Below, piece after piece: positions 8,864-19,100 of a stretch of DNA of 64,000 bases; the stretch's first letter is position 1; each line of letters starts with the position of its first letter. The notes below the pieces were generated by a model. It was not told the origin of the DNA, did no database searches, and saw only the letters and a list, made by a program, of their open reading frames with translations. Where the stretch lies: positions 124,001 through 188,000 of the forward strand of contig QOQW01000003.1 in assembly GCA_003327425.1 (NCBI GenBank), read 5' to 3'. The position numbers and the translations under genes were made by a program. The stretch is from Candidatus Ozemibacter sibiricus. GTDB lineage: Bacteria > Muiribacteriota > Ozemobacteria > Ozemobacterales > Ozemobacteraceae.

Positions 8864-10939
8864 ATGGCCGAAGGTTCCTGGTTTCTTCCCCCCGACGCGG
8901 TCGGGCAGCGACTGCGAGCGGCGCTGCATCAGCCGGGCGGCGATCAGGCCGCGACGCTGGCCCGCCTGGCCGATCTGTACCGCCTCGATACGCTGGCCGG
9001 CCTGCGCGCGGCGCGCCATGGCTGGCTGGGCGCCTCGTTCTCGGCCATGGAGCTGCTGACCACGATCTACCACGCCTTCATTCCCGAGCCCGCCCGCCCC
9101 ATCACCGAGCGGAACGCCCTGATCCTGTCGAAAGGCCACGCCGCGATGGCCCAGTATGCGGTGCTGGCGGGCCTGGGCGCCTTGCCGCGCGAACGCCTGC
9201 TGACCTACAAGGACTGGCAGGGCCTGCCAGCGCACTGCGACCGCACCGTGCCCGGGGTCGATGCCGACAGCGGTTCGCTGGGCATGGGCCTGTCGAAGGG
9301 GGTCGGCCTCGCCCTGGCCCACCGGGCGGCCGGGCGTCCCCATCGGGTCTTCGTCATCCTCGGCGATGGCGAGCTGCAGGAAGGCCAGGTCTTCGAGTCG
9401 CTGCTCACGCTCCGTTCCCAGAATCTGCGCGCCTGCCTGCCGATCATCGACCGCAACCTGCTGCAGACCGACAGTCAGACCGCCGAGATCAAGGATGCCG
9501 AAGACTGGGCGTCGGTCTTGCGCGGCATCGGCTTCCTGCCGGTCGCGGTCGACGGCCATGACCCTGGCGCCCTGCTGGCCCTCCTGCGCCAACCCAATCA
9601 GGGCCCCCGCCCCCTGGCCGTGCTCGCCCACACCCGCAAAGGCCAGGGCAGCCTGGTGACCGTGATGCCCTCCGATACCCCGCGCCGGGCGGGAATCTGG
9701 CATGGTCGCATCCCTGACGATCGGGAATATGCCGAGATGGTCGACGAACTGGTCGAGCGGATCGACGATGCGGAGCTGCGGGCCGCCTGGCAGGCCTTCC
9801 GCCCCACGCTCACCGCCGCCCCGGCCCTCTCGGCCACCGCCGAACCGGCGGGGCCGGTCGCCACCGCGTCGACCGCCGGGCCGACCACCGCGCCGACCGA
9901 CCCCGCCGCCACCGGGGCCTGCTCCACTGGCGAAGGCTTCGGGGAAGCGCTCGTGGCCCTGGCCGAGCGGTTCCCCGGCTTCCATGTGCTCGATGCCGAT
10001 CTCGAGAAAGCCTGCCGGCTGACCGCCTTCGCCCGCGCCTGCCCCGACCGGTTCCACGAAGTGGGCATCAGCGAGCAGGACATGGCCTCGATCGCGGCCG
10101 GCCTCGGGTTGGGCGGCCGCATCGCCGTGGTCAACACCTACGCCGCGTTCCTGCGACGGGCCATCGACCAGATGGCGGCGGCGGCGGCCGAACGCCTGCC
10201 CGTCATCTTCGCCGGGCATTATGCCGGCCTCGATTACACGACCGACGGCAAATCCCACCAATCGCTGCAGGATATCGGACTGGTGCGGGCCCTCGGCGAG
10301 TTCGACCTCTTCGAACCGATCACCGCCGACGAAGCGGGTCTCGTGTTGAACCATCTGCTGGAGCGCTTCACGGCCGACCTGACCGCCGGACGGCCCTCGC
10401 GCCCCGCTTACGTGCGCCTGCATCGCACACCGGTCCCCGAGCTGCCAACGCTGCTGCCGGCCCCCGCCGACGGCTCCCCTTCCCCCAGCATCCATCCTCA
10501 GGGCGCGAGCGCCGCACCGGGAACCGCGCCCACCCCCGCCCCGCGCCCCCTGGTGGTCCAGGGCAAGCACCCAGCCGTCGGCACCTTGTTCGCGGCCAGC
10601 CCGCAGTTCGTAGCTCTGGCGCTGCGGCTGCAGAAGCGCCTGCACGACGCCGGACGACCGATCGACGTCATCGGCGTCAGCCACTACGCCGGCGGGGAAG
10701 GACCGGACAGTCTGGCCGCCCTCGCCCACTGCGCCCCCCGACCGATCAGCCTGGAAAGCCACCTGCCGGTCGGCGGCCTGGCCGACCTGCTGCGCCCGTG
10801 GTGCCGTGAGCCCGTGCTGGCCCTGGGCCCGACCTGCCAGACCGGCTCGGCCCGCCGCTTCGACGACCTGCTGACCGCTCATCGGCTGCGGGAAGACGAC
10901 CTGTTCCCGCGCCTGTGCGAGCACCTGGACCGACCATGA
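8864..10939 (+). CDS. tkt: Single-chain transketolase
   Basis: Transketolase moves two-carbon ketol units between sugar phosphates in the pentose phosphate pathway using thiamine diphosphate (ThDP). This 691-aa chain has the ThDP domain with GDGE (167-170) and the Asn of IIDRN (N198), a pyrimidine-binding domain with the activating Glu in GISEQDM (E404), and a C-terminal domain. Two Ala/Pro/Thr-rich linkers (about 313-356 and 526-565) join the domains. The sequence resembles the split two-subunit type more than the classical long enzyme, so it may be a fusion of half-genes. The ATG at 8864 has GAGAGG 8 bases upstream; GTG 8855 and ATG 8858 sit too close to it. It overlaps the msrBA gene by ATGA. 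Confidence 0.88.
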   Translation: MAEGSWFLPPDAVGQRLRAALHQPGGDQAATLARLADLYRLDTLAGLRAARHGWLGASFSAMELLTTIYHAFIPEPARPITERNALILSKGHAAMAQYAVLAGLGALPRERLLTYKDWQGLPAHCDRTVPGVDADSGSLGMGLSKGVGLALAHRAAGRPHRVFVILGDGELQEGQVFESLLTLRSQNLRACLPIIDRNLLQTDSQTAEIKDAEDWASVLRGIGFLPVAVDGHDPGALLALLRQPNQGPRPLAVLAHTRKGQGSLVTVMPSDTPRRAGIWHGRIPDDREYAEMVDELVERIDDAELRAAWQAFRPTLTAAPALSATAEPAGPVATASTAGPTTAPTDPAATGACSTGEGFGEALVALAERFPGFHVLDADLEKACRLTAFARACPDRFHEVGISEQDMASIAAGLGLGGRIAVVNTYAAFLRRAIDQMAAAAAERLPVIFAGHYAGLDYTTDGKSHQSLQDIGLVRALGEFDLFEPITADEAGLVLNHLLERFTADLTAGRPSRPAYVRLHRTPVPELPTLLPAPADGSPSPSIHPQGASAAPGTAPTPAPRPLVVQGKHPAVGTLFAASPQFVALALRLQKRLHDAGRPIDVIGVSHYAGGEGPDSLAALAHCAPRPISLESHLPVGGLADLLRPWCREPVLALGPTCQTGSARRFDDLLTAHRLREDDLFPRLCEHLDRP

Positions 10940-11913
10940 CGCCCGCCCCCCGCCCGTTCCTGCTCCTGCTGGCCATGCTCCTGGCCATCGGGGCATTCAT
11001 GCTGACAGGAGAAGAACCCATGAAACTGAATCCTCTGACGCCCGAAGAAGCCCGTGTCATCCTGCACAAAGGCACCGAGCCTCCATTCTCGGGCCAGTAT
11101 CACGACCATCATGCCACCGGCACCTACCACTGCCGGCAGTGCGATGCCCCGCTCTATCGGTCGGCCGACAAATTCGACTCCGGCTGCGGCTGGCCCAGCT
11201 TCGATGATGAGATCCCCGGCGCCGTACGCCGCCAGCCCGATGCCGACGGACGGCGCACCGAAATCGTGTGTGCGCGCTGCGGCGGGCATCTCGGCCATGT
11301 GTTCCTGGGCGAAGGCTTCACCCCCAAGAACACCCGGCATTGCGTCAACTCGCTGTCGCTGGCCTTCCGGCCGGCCGAGTCCGTTGCGTCCACGGCCAGC
11401 GGGGTCGGCAGCGGCACATCACCCGCGACCTCCCGCGGGCGGGCCATCTTCGCGGGTGGCTGTTTCTGGGGCGTGGAGCACCTCATGCAGCAGCAGGAAG
11501 GCGTGATCGAGGTCACCTCGGGCTACATCGGCGGCCACACCGAGAACCCCACCTATCGCGAGGTCTGCAGCCACCAGACCGGCCACGCCGAGGCCGTCGA
11601 GGTGATCTATGACCCCGCGCGGGTCAGCTATGAAACCCTGGCCAGGCTGTTCTTCGAGATCCATGATCCGACGCAAGCCGATGGCCAGGGCCCCGACCTC
11701 GGCGACCAGTACCGTTCGGAAATCTTCTACCTCGATGAGCACCAGAAAGCCGTGGCCTTGCAGCTCATCGAACAGTTGCGCGCCCAGGGCCTGGCCGTGG
11801 TGACCAGGGTGACGCCCGCCGGCCGCTTCTGGAAAGCCGAAGACTACCATCAGGATTACTACGTGAAAAAAGGGGGGACCCCCTACTGCCATCGCCGGGT
11901 CAAGCGGTTCTGA
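10936..11913 (+). CDS. msrBA: Exported MsrB-MsrA fusion methionine sulfoxide reductase
   Basis: This repairs oxidised methionine: MsrB acts on the R- and MsrA on the S-sulfoxide. The 325-aa protein starts with a signal peptide or anchor ([17 protein letters not shown]), placing repair in the periplasm. The MsrB domain (about 35-150) has the Zn cysteine pairs CRQC and CARC and the catalytic Cys136 in RHCVNS. MsrA (about 170-320) has the catalytic Cys176 in GGCFWGVEH. The order is B then A, the less common arrangement of the fusion. The ATG at 10936 shares ATGA with the transketolase stop; a GTG at 10915 would extend into that gene and is rejected. Coupling to the NADPH-producing pentose phosphate pathway makes functional sense. 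Confidence 0.93.
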   Translation: MTPAPRPFLLLLAMLLAIGAFMLTGEEPMKLNPLTPEEARVILHKGTEPPFSGQYHDHHATGTYHCRQCDAPLYRSADKFDSGCGWPSFDDEIPGAVRRQPDADGRRTEIVCARCGGHLGHVFLGEGFTPKNTRHCVNSLSLAFRPAESVASTASGVGSGTSPATSRGRAIFAGGCFWGVEHLMQQQEGVIEVTSGYIGGHTENPTYREVCSHQTGHAEAVEVIYDPARVSYETLARLFFEIHDPTQADGQGPDLGDQYRSEIFYLDEHQKAVALQLIEQLRAQGLAVVTRVTPAGRFWKAEDYHQDYYVKKGGTPYCHRRVKRF

Positions 11914-12275
11914 CCAGGCGGCCCGCGCTTGCCCGAATAGCAGCGCAGAGGTGGCGCCGCGCGGCAGCGGTTGAGGATCGGCAGGCCGATCTGACCTCGG
12001 CGCGCGCCAGGGAGGTGTTTTCCAAGCAGCGCCGCGCAACGGGGCATGGCCGCCTCTTGCGCGCGTGAAATCCGGCGACCGCTCATCACCGCAGCCGCCG
12101 ATGGCAACCGTATCCCCCGCGCGCGCGAAGTTCTGGCAGTGACTGCTGGATTTCCATCGGCTGCCGCCGGCCTTGAGGCGGCAGGGCCGATGCCAAGCCT
12201 CCTTCCTTCTGGCACACCTTTTGCTTTGGGGAGCATTTCGCCTCTACCGATGCCTACCCAGTCCAGGAGTCACCG
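11914..12275. other. Intergenic region with GC-rich stem-loop at 12156-12191
   Basis: The 362 bases between msrBA and a small gene hold no recognised coding sequence. A strong hairpin has arms CTGCCGCC (12161-12168) and GGCGGCAG (12177-12184) with an 8-base loop, extended by ATCGG/CCGAT across a two-base bulge. It is followed by a pyrimidine-rich stretch rather than a clean T run. It could terminate msrBA transcription or act as a leader structure for the gene at 12276. Confidence 0.5.
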
Positions 12276-12572
12276 ATGGAAGATCAGATCTGCAGCGTGC
12301 GCGAATTCATCGCCCCCGAGCTGAGTCCCGAGGAATACCAGGCGTTGTCGGGCCGAGCCCTGCTCGCCGTCGCCCACTGGCGCAAGCGGCACCCTGAGTT
12401 CTACCGGCGTCTCCTGGCCGATGGCACCTTGATCCAGCGGGCCAACGACGCGGCCCGCCAGGCCGAGATGGCCATGCGGGCGCTTACCGCCCAGGGCTAC
12501 AGTCGCGAAGAGGCCTGGGCCATCTCAGGACGGGAATGGATGTTCGGCGCGAACCGCCCATCCGGACGTTGA
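12276..12572 (+). CDS. Small helical soluble protein of unknown function
   Basis: The 98-aa frame begins at an ATG preceded by AGGAG about 9 bases upstream and shows normal codon usage for the window. It is predicted helical, with charged and alanine-rich segments (LSPEEYQALSGRALLAVAHW; DAARQAEMAMRALTAQGYS) and no membrane segment or cysteine cluster. It ends two bases before the next small gene, so the pair is probably co-transcribed and may feed into the cyclase genes that follow. No family recognised. Confidence 0.6.
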   Translation: MEDQICSVREFIAPELSPEEYQALSGRALLAVAHWRKRHPEFYRRLLADGTLIQRANDAARQAEMAMRALTAQGYSREEAWAISGREWMFGANRPSGR

Positions 12573-12574
12573 CC

Positions 12575-12946
12575 ATGCACCATCCGTTTTTCCCTTTGAT
12601 CCAGAAAGGACGGCAGACTCGCGCGACGGCCTGGCAGCGCGCCATGCAAACCGGTTCGCTGCCGGCGCCTGGTCAGGCTCCGCCGGCGCCCCTGGGGCGC
12701 ACCCTTGCGCTCGGCCTGGTGGTGAGCGCCATCTTCACCCTTCTCGTGCTGGGCCTGGCCTGGTCGTGGAACCCCATGCACCTCTTCCACACCCCCGACG
12801 GAAGCGCGGTCTGGAGCGAAATCCTGCCGCTCGGCGCCATCGTGTTCCTGTTGACCTTCCTGCTGTGGCTGCCGGTGTCCTTCCTGCTCACCCTGACCGG
12901 CCCGCGGCCCCACGACCCGAACCAGCTCACCACCCCTGACCTCTGA
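12575..12946 (+). CDS. Small two-helix membrane protein
   Basis: This 123-aa protein starts at ATG 12575, two bases after the upstream stop; a longer frame from 12536 would overlap that gene. Two membrane helices are clear: about 44-65 (LGLVVSAIFTLLVLGLAW) and about 85-110 (IVFLLTFLLWLPVSFLLTLT). Both ends are polar. It ends 74 bases before the first cyclase gene. Function unknown; position suggests an accessory membrane partner. Confidence 0.6.
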   Translation: MHHPFFPLIQKGRQTRATAWQRAMQTGSLPAPGQAPPAPLGRTLALGLVVSAIFTLLVLGLAWSWNPMHLFHTPDGSAVWSEILPLGAIVFLLTFLLWLPVSFLLTLTGPRPHDPNQLTTPDL

Positions 12947-12979
12947 CCACCGCCGGTCGTTCTTCCCGCTGAACCATCT

Positions 12980-13008
12980 TTGACATCGGGTCCCGTATGG
13001 GCTAGTAC
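12980..13008 (+). promoter_or_regulatory. Weak candidate promoter before the cyclase pair
   Basis: A perfect TTGACA at 12980-12985 is followed after 17 bases by TAGTAC (13003-13008), a poor -10. RNA would start almost at the GAGGGA ribosome site before ATG 13021, leaving little leader, so this is only a possibility. Confidence 0.25.
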
Positions 13009-13020
13009 CAGAGGGAACCG

Positions 13021-16000
13021 ATGAAGCGCACCCGTACCTCCGCCGGACAACTGCTATTTCTGGCCGTGTTGTCGGCGTTGCCATTGGCGATCATCTGGGC
13101 GGACGGCGTGCTGCGGCAGGGCTTCGTCCGCGAGCAGGAACGGCAGGACTGGGAACAGGATGTCGCCCGTCTGTTCGAGGGATTCCGCTCAGGGATGACC
13201 CTGGAAGGCCAGTATGCCACCATGGTCGAGCGCTTCCGCCGCCGCTTCCAACGAATCACGGAACCGGCCTGGGAACTGACCGCGAGCGAGCTGACGGCGC
13301 GATTTCGTGCCGCTTTCCCGCCCAGTCACCGACCGGCCAGCACCTTGCTGTACGGTTTCAAACCGCGCCATCGAGACGGGGGCTTCATCCCTCTGGCCGG
13401 CCCCGGCCTTGAAAGCCGCGGGGCCCGAGTGCTGGCCGAACTGACCGGATGGCTCTTGAGTCCGCCTGATCGGCGACCGCCGGCGAGTTCGAGCCTGATC
13501 AAGCGGTATCAGGCGATCTTCGGCCTGCAGATGCCGCTCGATCTGCTCGCGCAAGGACGCCAGGGACGCCTGACGCCCGCCTCGTTCTTCGGCCAGGAAG
13601 CCGTCTTCCTGTGGGATGCCCTGACCGGCGCCCGCGGTCAGGTGCTGGGCGCGTTCCTGGCCGTGCTCCCCTTCGAGCTGACCATGGGCGATCTGGCGTT
13701 GCGCCATGCCTTGCAGCGCGCCCATCGCCAGCACCCCGGCATGGTCCCGGTGTTGATCCCGCTGGCCGGCGAACCCCGGGAGCGGCCGATCCTGTTCCCG
13801 CGCGGCTACCGGCCTTCCCGCCGCTTCGTCCGGCTGGTCGAGCGGATCGCGCGGTGCCGAGATCGCGATCGGATCGCCCTGCCCGCGCAGGTTTCCGACT
13901 TCCCGCCCGGACATTGGGCGATCAGACGGTTCCCGGCGGCCGATGTCCCCTACGAATTGTGGGTCTTCCGCCGGTTTCCCCGCCGCCTGCCGCCCGAGAC
14001 GATCGCCGCCATGCAGCTCTGGGTGTTGATCGGTGGCGGCCTGTGGCTGATGCCCTTGCTTCGCCATCTGACCTCCCCCACCGGCTTCGCCCTGTCGATG
14101 CGGCAGTGGGTGATGACCTGCATGGTGTCTCTGGCCGTGCTGGCCCTGGCCGCCTTGCGCTTCGCCGGGGTGTACTATCTGGAAACCTCCACCGTGCGGC
14201 AGGCCCGCGACCGGATCGCCCAGGCCCGCGCCGCCCTGGAAGCCATCGACACCGGTGTCAGCAGCATCTTCGACCATTTCGGTCGGGTCTGCCGTCATCT
14301 CGCCTACGATCCCCAGTGGGTGGCGACCCTGTTCTCCTCTGACCCGGCCCAGGCCGCCGGCGCCTTCACCACGGCCAGGTCGCATTTGACCCGCCAGCAC
14401 CCCAGACTCCCCCTGGACTATCTGCTGCGATTCCAAGCCGATGCCGAGATGCGAGGGGAAGTGCTGGCCGCCACCGACCACGAGCGCCGGGCCGGTCAGG
14501 CCGTATTGCTGATCCTGCGTCCGTTCATGCAAGGAGCCGCCGGCCAGCTCGCCAGCGATCCTCCCCTCCTCGTTCCGGGCGACGCCCCAGCGGTCGCCTC
14601 CCTCCCTCTTACCGATGGGTTCGGAACCGCTGCGGCCGCCGCCGCGGGCGAGCCTCGCCCCCCGCCGACGGCTGGGGACGACCACCGTGATGCCCTCCCT
14701 GAGCCCTTTCCCGCCGAGACGAATACACCGGCGACCGCGCAGGCGACGCCGACCGACTCCTCCGGCCCCGCTCGCCACGGCCTCGAACCGGAACGCTCCG
14801 GCCCGTCCCGGCGGGGAACGGATACCCTGTTCGCCGACTTCCTGCGTTCCTCGCTCCACCCGATCGCCTTCCGGCGGTTTCTGCGGTTGCGGCAGCAACC
14901 CGCTTTGATGCCCTCCATCCGCCGGCCGCTCCTGCAGTACTACGATTTCCTCGCCACCGGGAAGCGCTTCAGCGGAGCGCTGGTCTTCCTGTCCGATGCG
15001 GCGACCGCCTACCGTCGGTACCTCCAGCTCGCCATGCCCGGTCTGGCCCTGAGCCGCCAGGGGTGGTACGCCATCGGCGAACGGACCGCCGAGGGCTGCC
15101 GTCTGCTCCCGCCCGGTCTCGGCGCTGCCGAGCGCAGCCGGTTCGGGCGACGGTTGGAACGGCTGATGCAGGTCGCGGCGCGGGCCGGCTCGACCCAGGA
15201 GGAACGCGCGGGCGGCTTCTCGCTGCTGGCGGTGCCCTGCCTCCATGCCCAGGGGTTCGTGCTGGGCGCGGCCATTCCCCTCGACGATCTGGAGGTCTGG
15301 CGGAGCCATCGCTGGCGTCAGCTCAGCGTCGCGCTTCTGAGCTTCCTGGGGCTGGTCCTGTGGCTGGGCTGGGCCACCGCCAGCCATCTGCTCGACCCGT
15401 TGCGCGAAGTCGAGCATGGTTTGCGCCAGGTGGCGAGGGGCAACCTCGACCTCACCATGACCCTTGATCGGGACGATGAACTAGGAGATCTCTCGGCGAC
15501 CTTCGATCGGCTGTTGCAGGGCCTCCGCGAGCGACGCGAACTGGGCCGATTCGTCTCCGGCCAGGTCGATGCCCTGGTGGCTGCTCGCGATCATGCCGCC
15601 GTCCTGCGCCCGCAACGCCGGATGACCACCGTCCTGGCATCGGATCTGCGGGAGTTCACCACCTTGTCGGAGCGGCATCCGCCGGCAACCATCGTCGCGA
15701 TGCTCAACCGCCACCACCAGGAGATGGTCGAAGCCATCCTGGCCCACCAGGGATCGGTCGAACTCTTCATCGGCGATGCGGTGATCGCGGTCTTCCACGA
15801 TCTGGAAGGCGAGGATGGGCCGCGACGAGCCGTCGCGGCAGCCCGCGAGATGCGACGCCGCCACCGCCGCATCCTGGCCGAGCGCACCGCGGCCGGCCTG
15901 TTCCCCTATGGAATGGGAGTCGGGATCGATCGCGGCGAAGTGCTGATCGGCACCTTCGGGCGGGAAGGGAAACTCGAGCATACCCTGCTGGGACCACCGC

Positions 16001-16152
16001 GCCAGCGCGCGGAGGCCCTCGAAGCCGCCTCCAAGCGAGGCCGCCACAGCCTGATCGTGGTTTCTCCGGCCGTGGCGCGCGCCTGCCCCGAGCTGGCCTG
16101 CGTGCCCATCACCTCTGAGGCCCTCGAAATCGTCGAGGAGGAGAGGGGATGA
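13021..16152 (+). CDS. Membrane class III nucleotide cyclase, C1-like half (lacks base- and transition-state residues)
   Basis: This 1,043-aa protein has a membrane helix (about 10-28), an extracytoplasmic domain (to about 330), two helices (331-347, 362-387), a second extracytoplasmic domain, a fourth helix (769-792), a HAMP linker (about 790-845) and a class III adenylate/guanylate cyclase domain (866-1030). Both metal-binding aspartates are present: D875 in ASDLREFT and D919 in FIGDAVIAVF. The other half of the site is gone: the purine Lys is L915, and the canonical D-T-V-N-x3-R reads P992, Q995, A999. It therefore cannot form a complete homodimer by family rules, but could supply the metal-binding half to the next gene's product, which it overlaps by ATGA. 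Confidence 0.9.
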   Translation: MKRTRTSAGQLLFLAVLSALPLAIIWADGVLRQGFVREQERQDWEQDVARLFEGFRSGMTLEGQYATMVERFRRRFQRITEPAWELTASELTARFRAAFPPSHRPASTLLYGFKPRHRDGGFIPLAGPGLESRGARVLAELTGWLLSPPDRRPPASSSLIKRYQAIFGLQMPLDLLAQGRQGRLTPASFFGQEAVFLWDALTGARGQVLGAFLAVLPFELTMGDLALRHALQRAHRQHPGMVPVLIPLAGEPRERPILFPRGYRPSRRFVRLVERIARCRDRDRIALPAQVSDFPPGHWAIRRFPAADVPYELWVFRRFPRRLPPETIAAMQLWVLIGGGLWLMPLLRHLTSPTGFALSMRQWVMTCMVSLAVLALAALRFAGVYYLETSTVRQARDRIAQARAALEAIDTGVSSIFDHFGRVCRHLAYDPQWVATLFSSDPAQAAGAFTTARSHLTRQHPRLPLDYLLRFQADAEMRGEVLAATDHERRAGQAVLLILRPFMQGAAGQLASDPPLLVPGDAPAVASLPLTDGFGTAAAAAAGEPRPPPTAGDDHRDALPEPFPAETNTPATAQATPTDSSGPARHGLEPERSGPSRRGTDTLFADFLRSSLHPIAFRRFLRLRQQPALMPSIRRPLLQYYDFLATGKRFSGALVFLSDAATAYRRYLQLAMPGLALSRQGWYAIGERTAEGCRLLPPGLGAAERSRFGRRLERLMQVAARAGSTQEERAGGFSLLAVPCLHAQGFVLGAAIPLDDLEVWRSHRWRQLSVALLSFLGLVLWLGWATASHLLDPLREVEHGLRQVARGNLDLTMTLDRDDELGDLSATFDRLLQGLRERRELGRFVSGQVDALVAARDHAAVLRPQRRMTTVLASDLREFTTLSERHPPATIVAMLNRHHQEMVEAILAHQGSVELFIGDAVIAVFHDLEGEDGPRRAVAAAREMRRRHRRILAERTAAGLFPYGMGVGIDRGEVLIGTFGREGKLEHTLLGPPRQRAEALEAASKRGRHSLIVVSPAVARACPELACVPITSEALEIVEEERG

Positions 16153-19100
16153 TGCACCAGCCCGAATCCTCCCGCCCCCACCTGTCCCCTGCGGCGGCGC
16201 CGGCCGACGCCAGAGGCGAACGTCAGGGACGCCCGCGATCTTCCTGGACGCTGCGAGGGTTGGGCGTCCTGTTCGTCGGGTTGCCCCTGATCCTGGGAGT
16301 GGTCAACGACCGCATCGCCCTCTCTCTCGCCCGACAGCAAGCCGAGAAACGCGCCCTGGACCAGGCTCGGCGAGTGGTCGCCACCCACCTACAGGGCATC
16401 TCGATCCCCCACCAGATCAGCCTGACCCTGGAAGGATTCCTGAAGGAGGCCGAGCGCCTCACTCGCGAGGGGGACCCACCGGCGATCGCCGCCCGCCTGC
16501 GCCGCCTCCACCGTCGTCGCCTGGCTCGCCGGCTGCCCCGTCACGATCTGTGCCTGGCCCGGTTCGATCCCTTCCTGGAACGACCACAACGGCTGCTCAC
16601 CCACCAGGACGGCCTGGGCTTCACCGGCCCGCTCGCCACGGCCTTTTTCGAAGCCCTGCCCCGCTCCTTCCTGGCCCCGCCGCTTCTCGACCGGGTTCTG
16701 ACCGGTCTGCGCGAAGCCCTTGCCTTTCCCGTCGGACCGGAGCTCTGGCAGAGCGAGGCGGCCGGACAACTGACGCTGATGAATGCCCGGGAAGGCCGGC
16801 GTGGCCTGTTCTGGAGCACTCTCCCCCGCTTCAGCCCTACGACCGACCGCTATCGGCTGCTGCTGGCCTGCGTTCTCGATCTGACCGCCCTGCCGCGCGA
16901 TTATGCCGCCCGGCTCCTGGTGTCCCGATGGTCCAGACCGTATGTCGGCATCGGGTACCTGAGGCTGGGGCAGGAGCGGTCATTCGTCGCCTCCCGGTTC
17001 TTTCGGGGCCATCCCCGCTTGTTGCAGGATCTGCCAGCCCGGCTGGCCGCCCATCCCGAGCGTGAGATGCTCCAGCAAGAATCTGGACTCCTCATCCTGT
17101 CCCCTCCTCCTGCCCCTGGTCAAGGTCTGCGCTGGGTCGTCGCCATTCCCGTGGCCGCCACCGACACCGGTTCCTTGCTTCGACGGTATCCCTGGGTCTC
17201 CATCCAGATCCTGATCCTGGCCGGCCTCGGCACGCTGCTCGGACTGCGCGAGCGGGTGTTCCGGATCCCGATCCGCTGGTCGGTCAGCGCGATCCTGACG
17301 GGAACCTTCCTGCTGGTGGTCATCGGCCCCGGCGCCGGGCTCTACGCCATCGGACAGGCCGCTGCCGTCGAACTCGAAGAACGCGAACGACAGGAAGCCG
17401 GGCGGCGGCTGCACCAACGCCTGCAATCCTGCGATCAGATTTTGTTGAGCTATCAGGGGAGGGTGATCCAGGCCATGCGGCAGGTCGCCGCTCGCCCCTC
17501 CACCCTGGCTCACCTCGAGGCAGAACTGGCCTCGCCGTCCGATGGTCGGCTGCGGGCGATCGCCAATTCCCTCTTCGACGTCGCGCCCGACATCGTCGGC
17601 CGGGAAGGGGTGCGCGATTTCACCGGCATCCTCATCGCCGTCGGCGCGGGCAATCTATGCCGGGTCTGGATCAACTCCGACTCCGGACAGAACAGCGAAG
17701 CCGCCGGCGAACCGTTGGTCCGCCTGATCGCCCCCTTCTCGCGACAGGCCTGGGCCATCATGGAAAGACGCTGGCAGAACGCCCGCAAGGATTCGTCGCC
17801 CCTTCCCGGTCGGACGCCCCTCCCCCCCGCCTCGCCGGGCCCAGAGCGCCTCGATTTGCAGCTGGTCCGCGATGAGATCATGATCGAGGATTTGCGACGA
17901 CTGTTCTCTGGCATGGTCGACAGCGACCTCTACACCCGATTGCTTTTCTACCCCGAGAGGCAGACCCAGTTGACGATGAACATCGGCCGCGTCTTCACCC
18001 TGGGCACGTTCGTCCCCCACCGACGCCACCCCCGGTTCCTGCTGTCCTGGCTGTTCGACGAACAGATGGCCCGCGGGACCTTCGTCGAACGCGTCACCCG
18101 CACCTGGCCCGAATCGTCGAAAGGGCGGATCTTCCTGCTCAATCGCGAAGTGCCGTCGCTGCCCAGCGAACCCCCGGGATACGACCGGCACCCCGGGCTG
18201 CGTTCGCTGGTCGACCGGTCCCGCGAGGGAATGCAGGTTCGCCGGGAGATCTACCGCGGCCCGCAGGGCGATGAGGTCCTGGAGACACTGCCCAGCCAGT
18301 ATCAGAATACCTTGCTGTTCGCCGGAACCGAGGAAGCGGGCAATCCCGCCCTGACGGTGCGCCGCGGGTTCTTCACCCTGGCGACGCTGGGATTCGCCCT
18401 GGCGATCGGCCTGGCGCTGCTGGCCACCTGGTTCTTCCTGGCTCCCCTGGGCAGGATCCTCGCGGCTCTGCAACGGTTCCAGCCCGGACAACCCGTGGAA
18501 GAACAGCCGGATGCCGCCCGCGGCGACGAATTCGGCACGCTGGCGACCGCCTTCCAGGCCATGGGCGAAGGGATCCGCCAGAAGGATGTGCTGGGGCGCT
18601 TCGTTTCGCCGACCGTGCGGCGTCTGGTCGCCGATGAGGAATTCCGGCGACGGGCCCGGGCCGGCGAGAACCGGCAGGTGACCGTGCTGTTCTCGGAAGT
18701 GGGCGACCCGGCGGCAGCGGACCACGAGGCCACCGTCGAAGCCGTCTTCCACCGACTGGAACGGCATTGGAGCGCGCTGCACGCCGTCGCCGAAGAGACG
18801 GGCGGGGAGATCAACAAGGTGATGGGCGACAAGATCCTGGTCGTCTTCGATCACGAAGCCCTGGGGGGTGCTACCGCCGCCGCCCGGGCCGCGGTGCAGG
18901 CGGCCTGGCGGCTGCGCCAGCGCCTGCTGGCCGATGGGCTGCCGGCGCCCTTGATCGGGCTCAATGCCGGACCGGTGATCGCCGGGTTGATGGGATCGGC
19001 CAATTTCCGCCTCGATTATACCGTCATCGGCGACACGGTCAACCTCGCCTCGCGGCTGGCCACCCTCGCCCACACCGTAGGGGGAAGCGGCATCGTCCTG

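Noticed and set aside
8513-10996. 827-codon open frame opposite the transketolase gene
   Set aside because: Antisense of a clear transketolase, Gly/Gln/Arg-rich composition, no motif; typical of G+C-rich shadow frames.
12980-13008. Strong promoter directly before the cyclase gene
   Set aside because: The -35 is perfect but the -10 is poor and the start would fall on the ribosome site; kept only as a weak feature.
13189-15417. 742-codon frame opposite the first cyclase
   Set aside because: Shadow of a gene with recognisable HAMP and cyclase domains; low-complexity Gly/Gln/Arg sequence.
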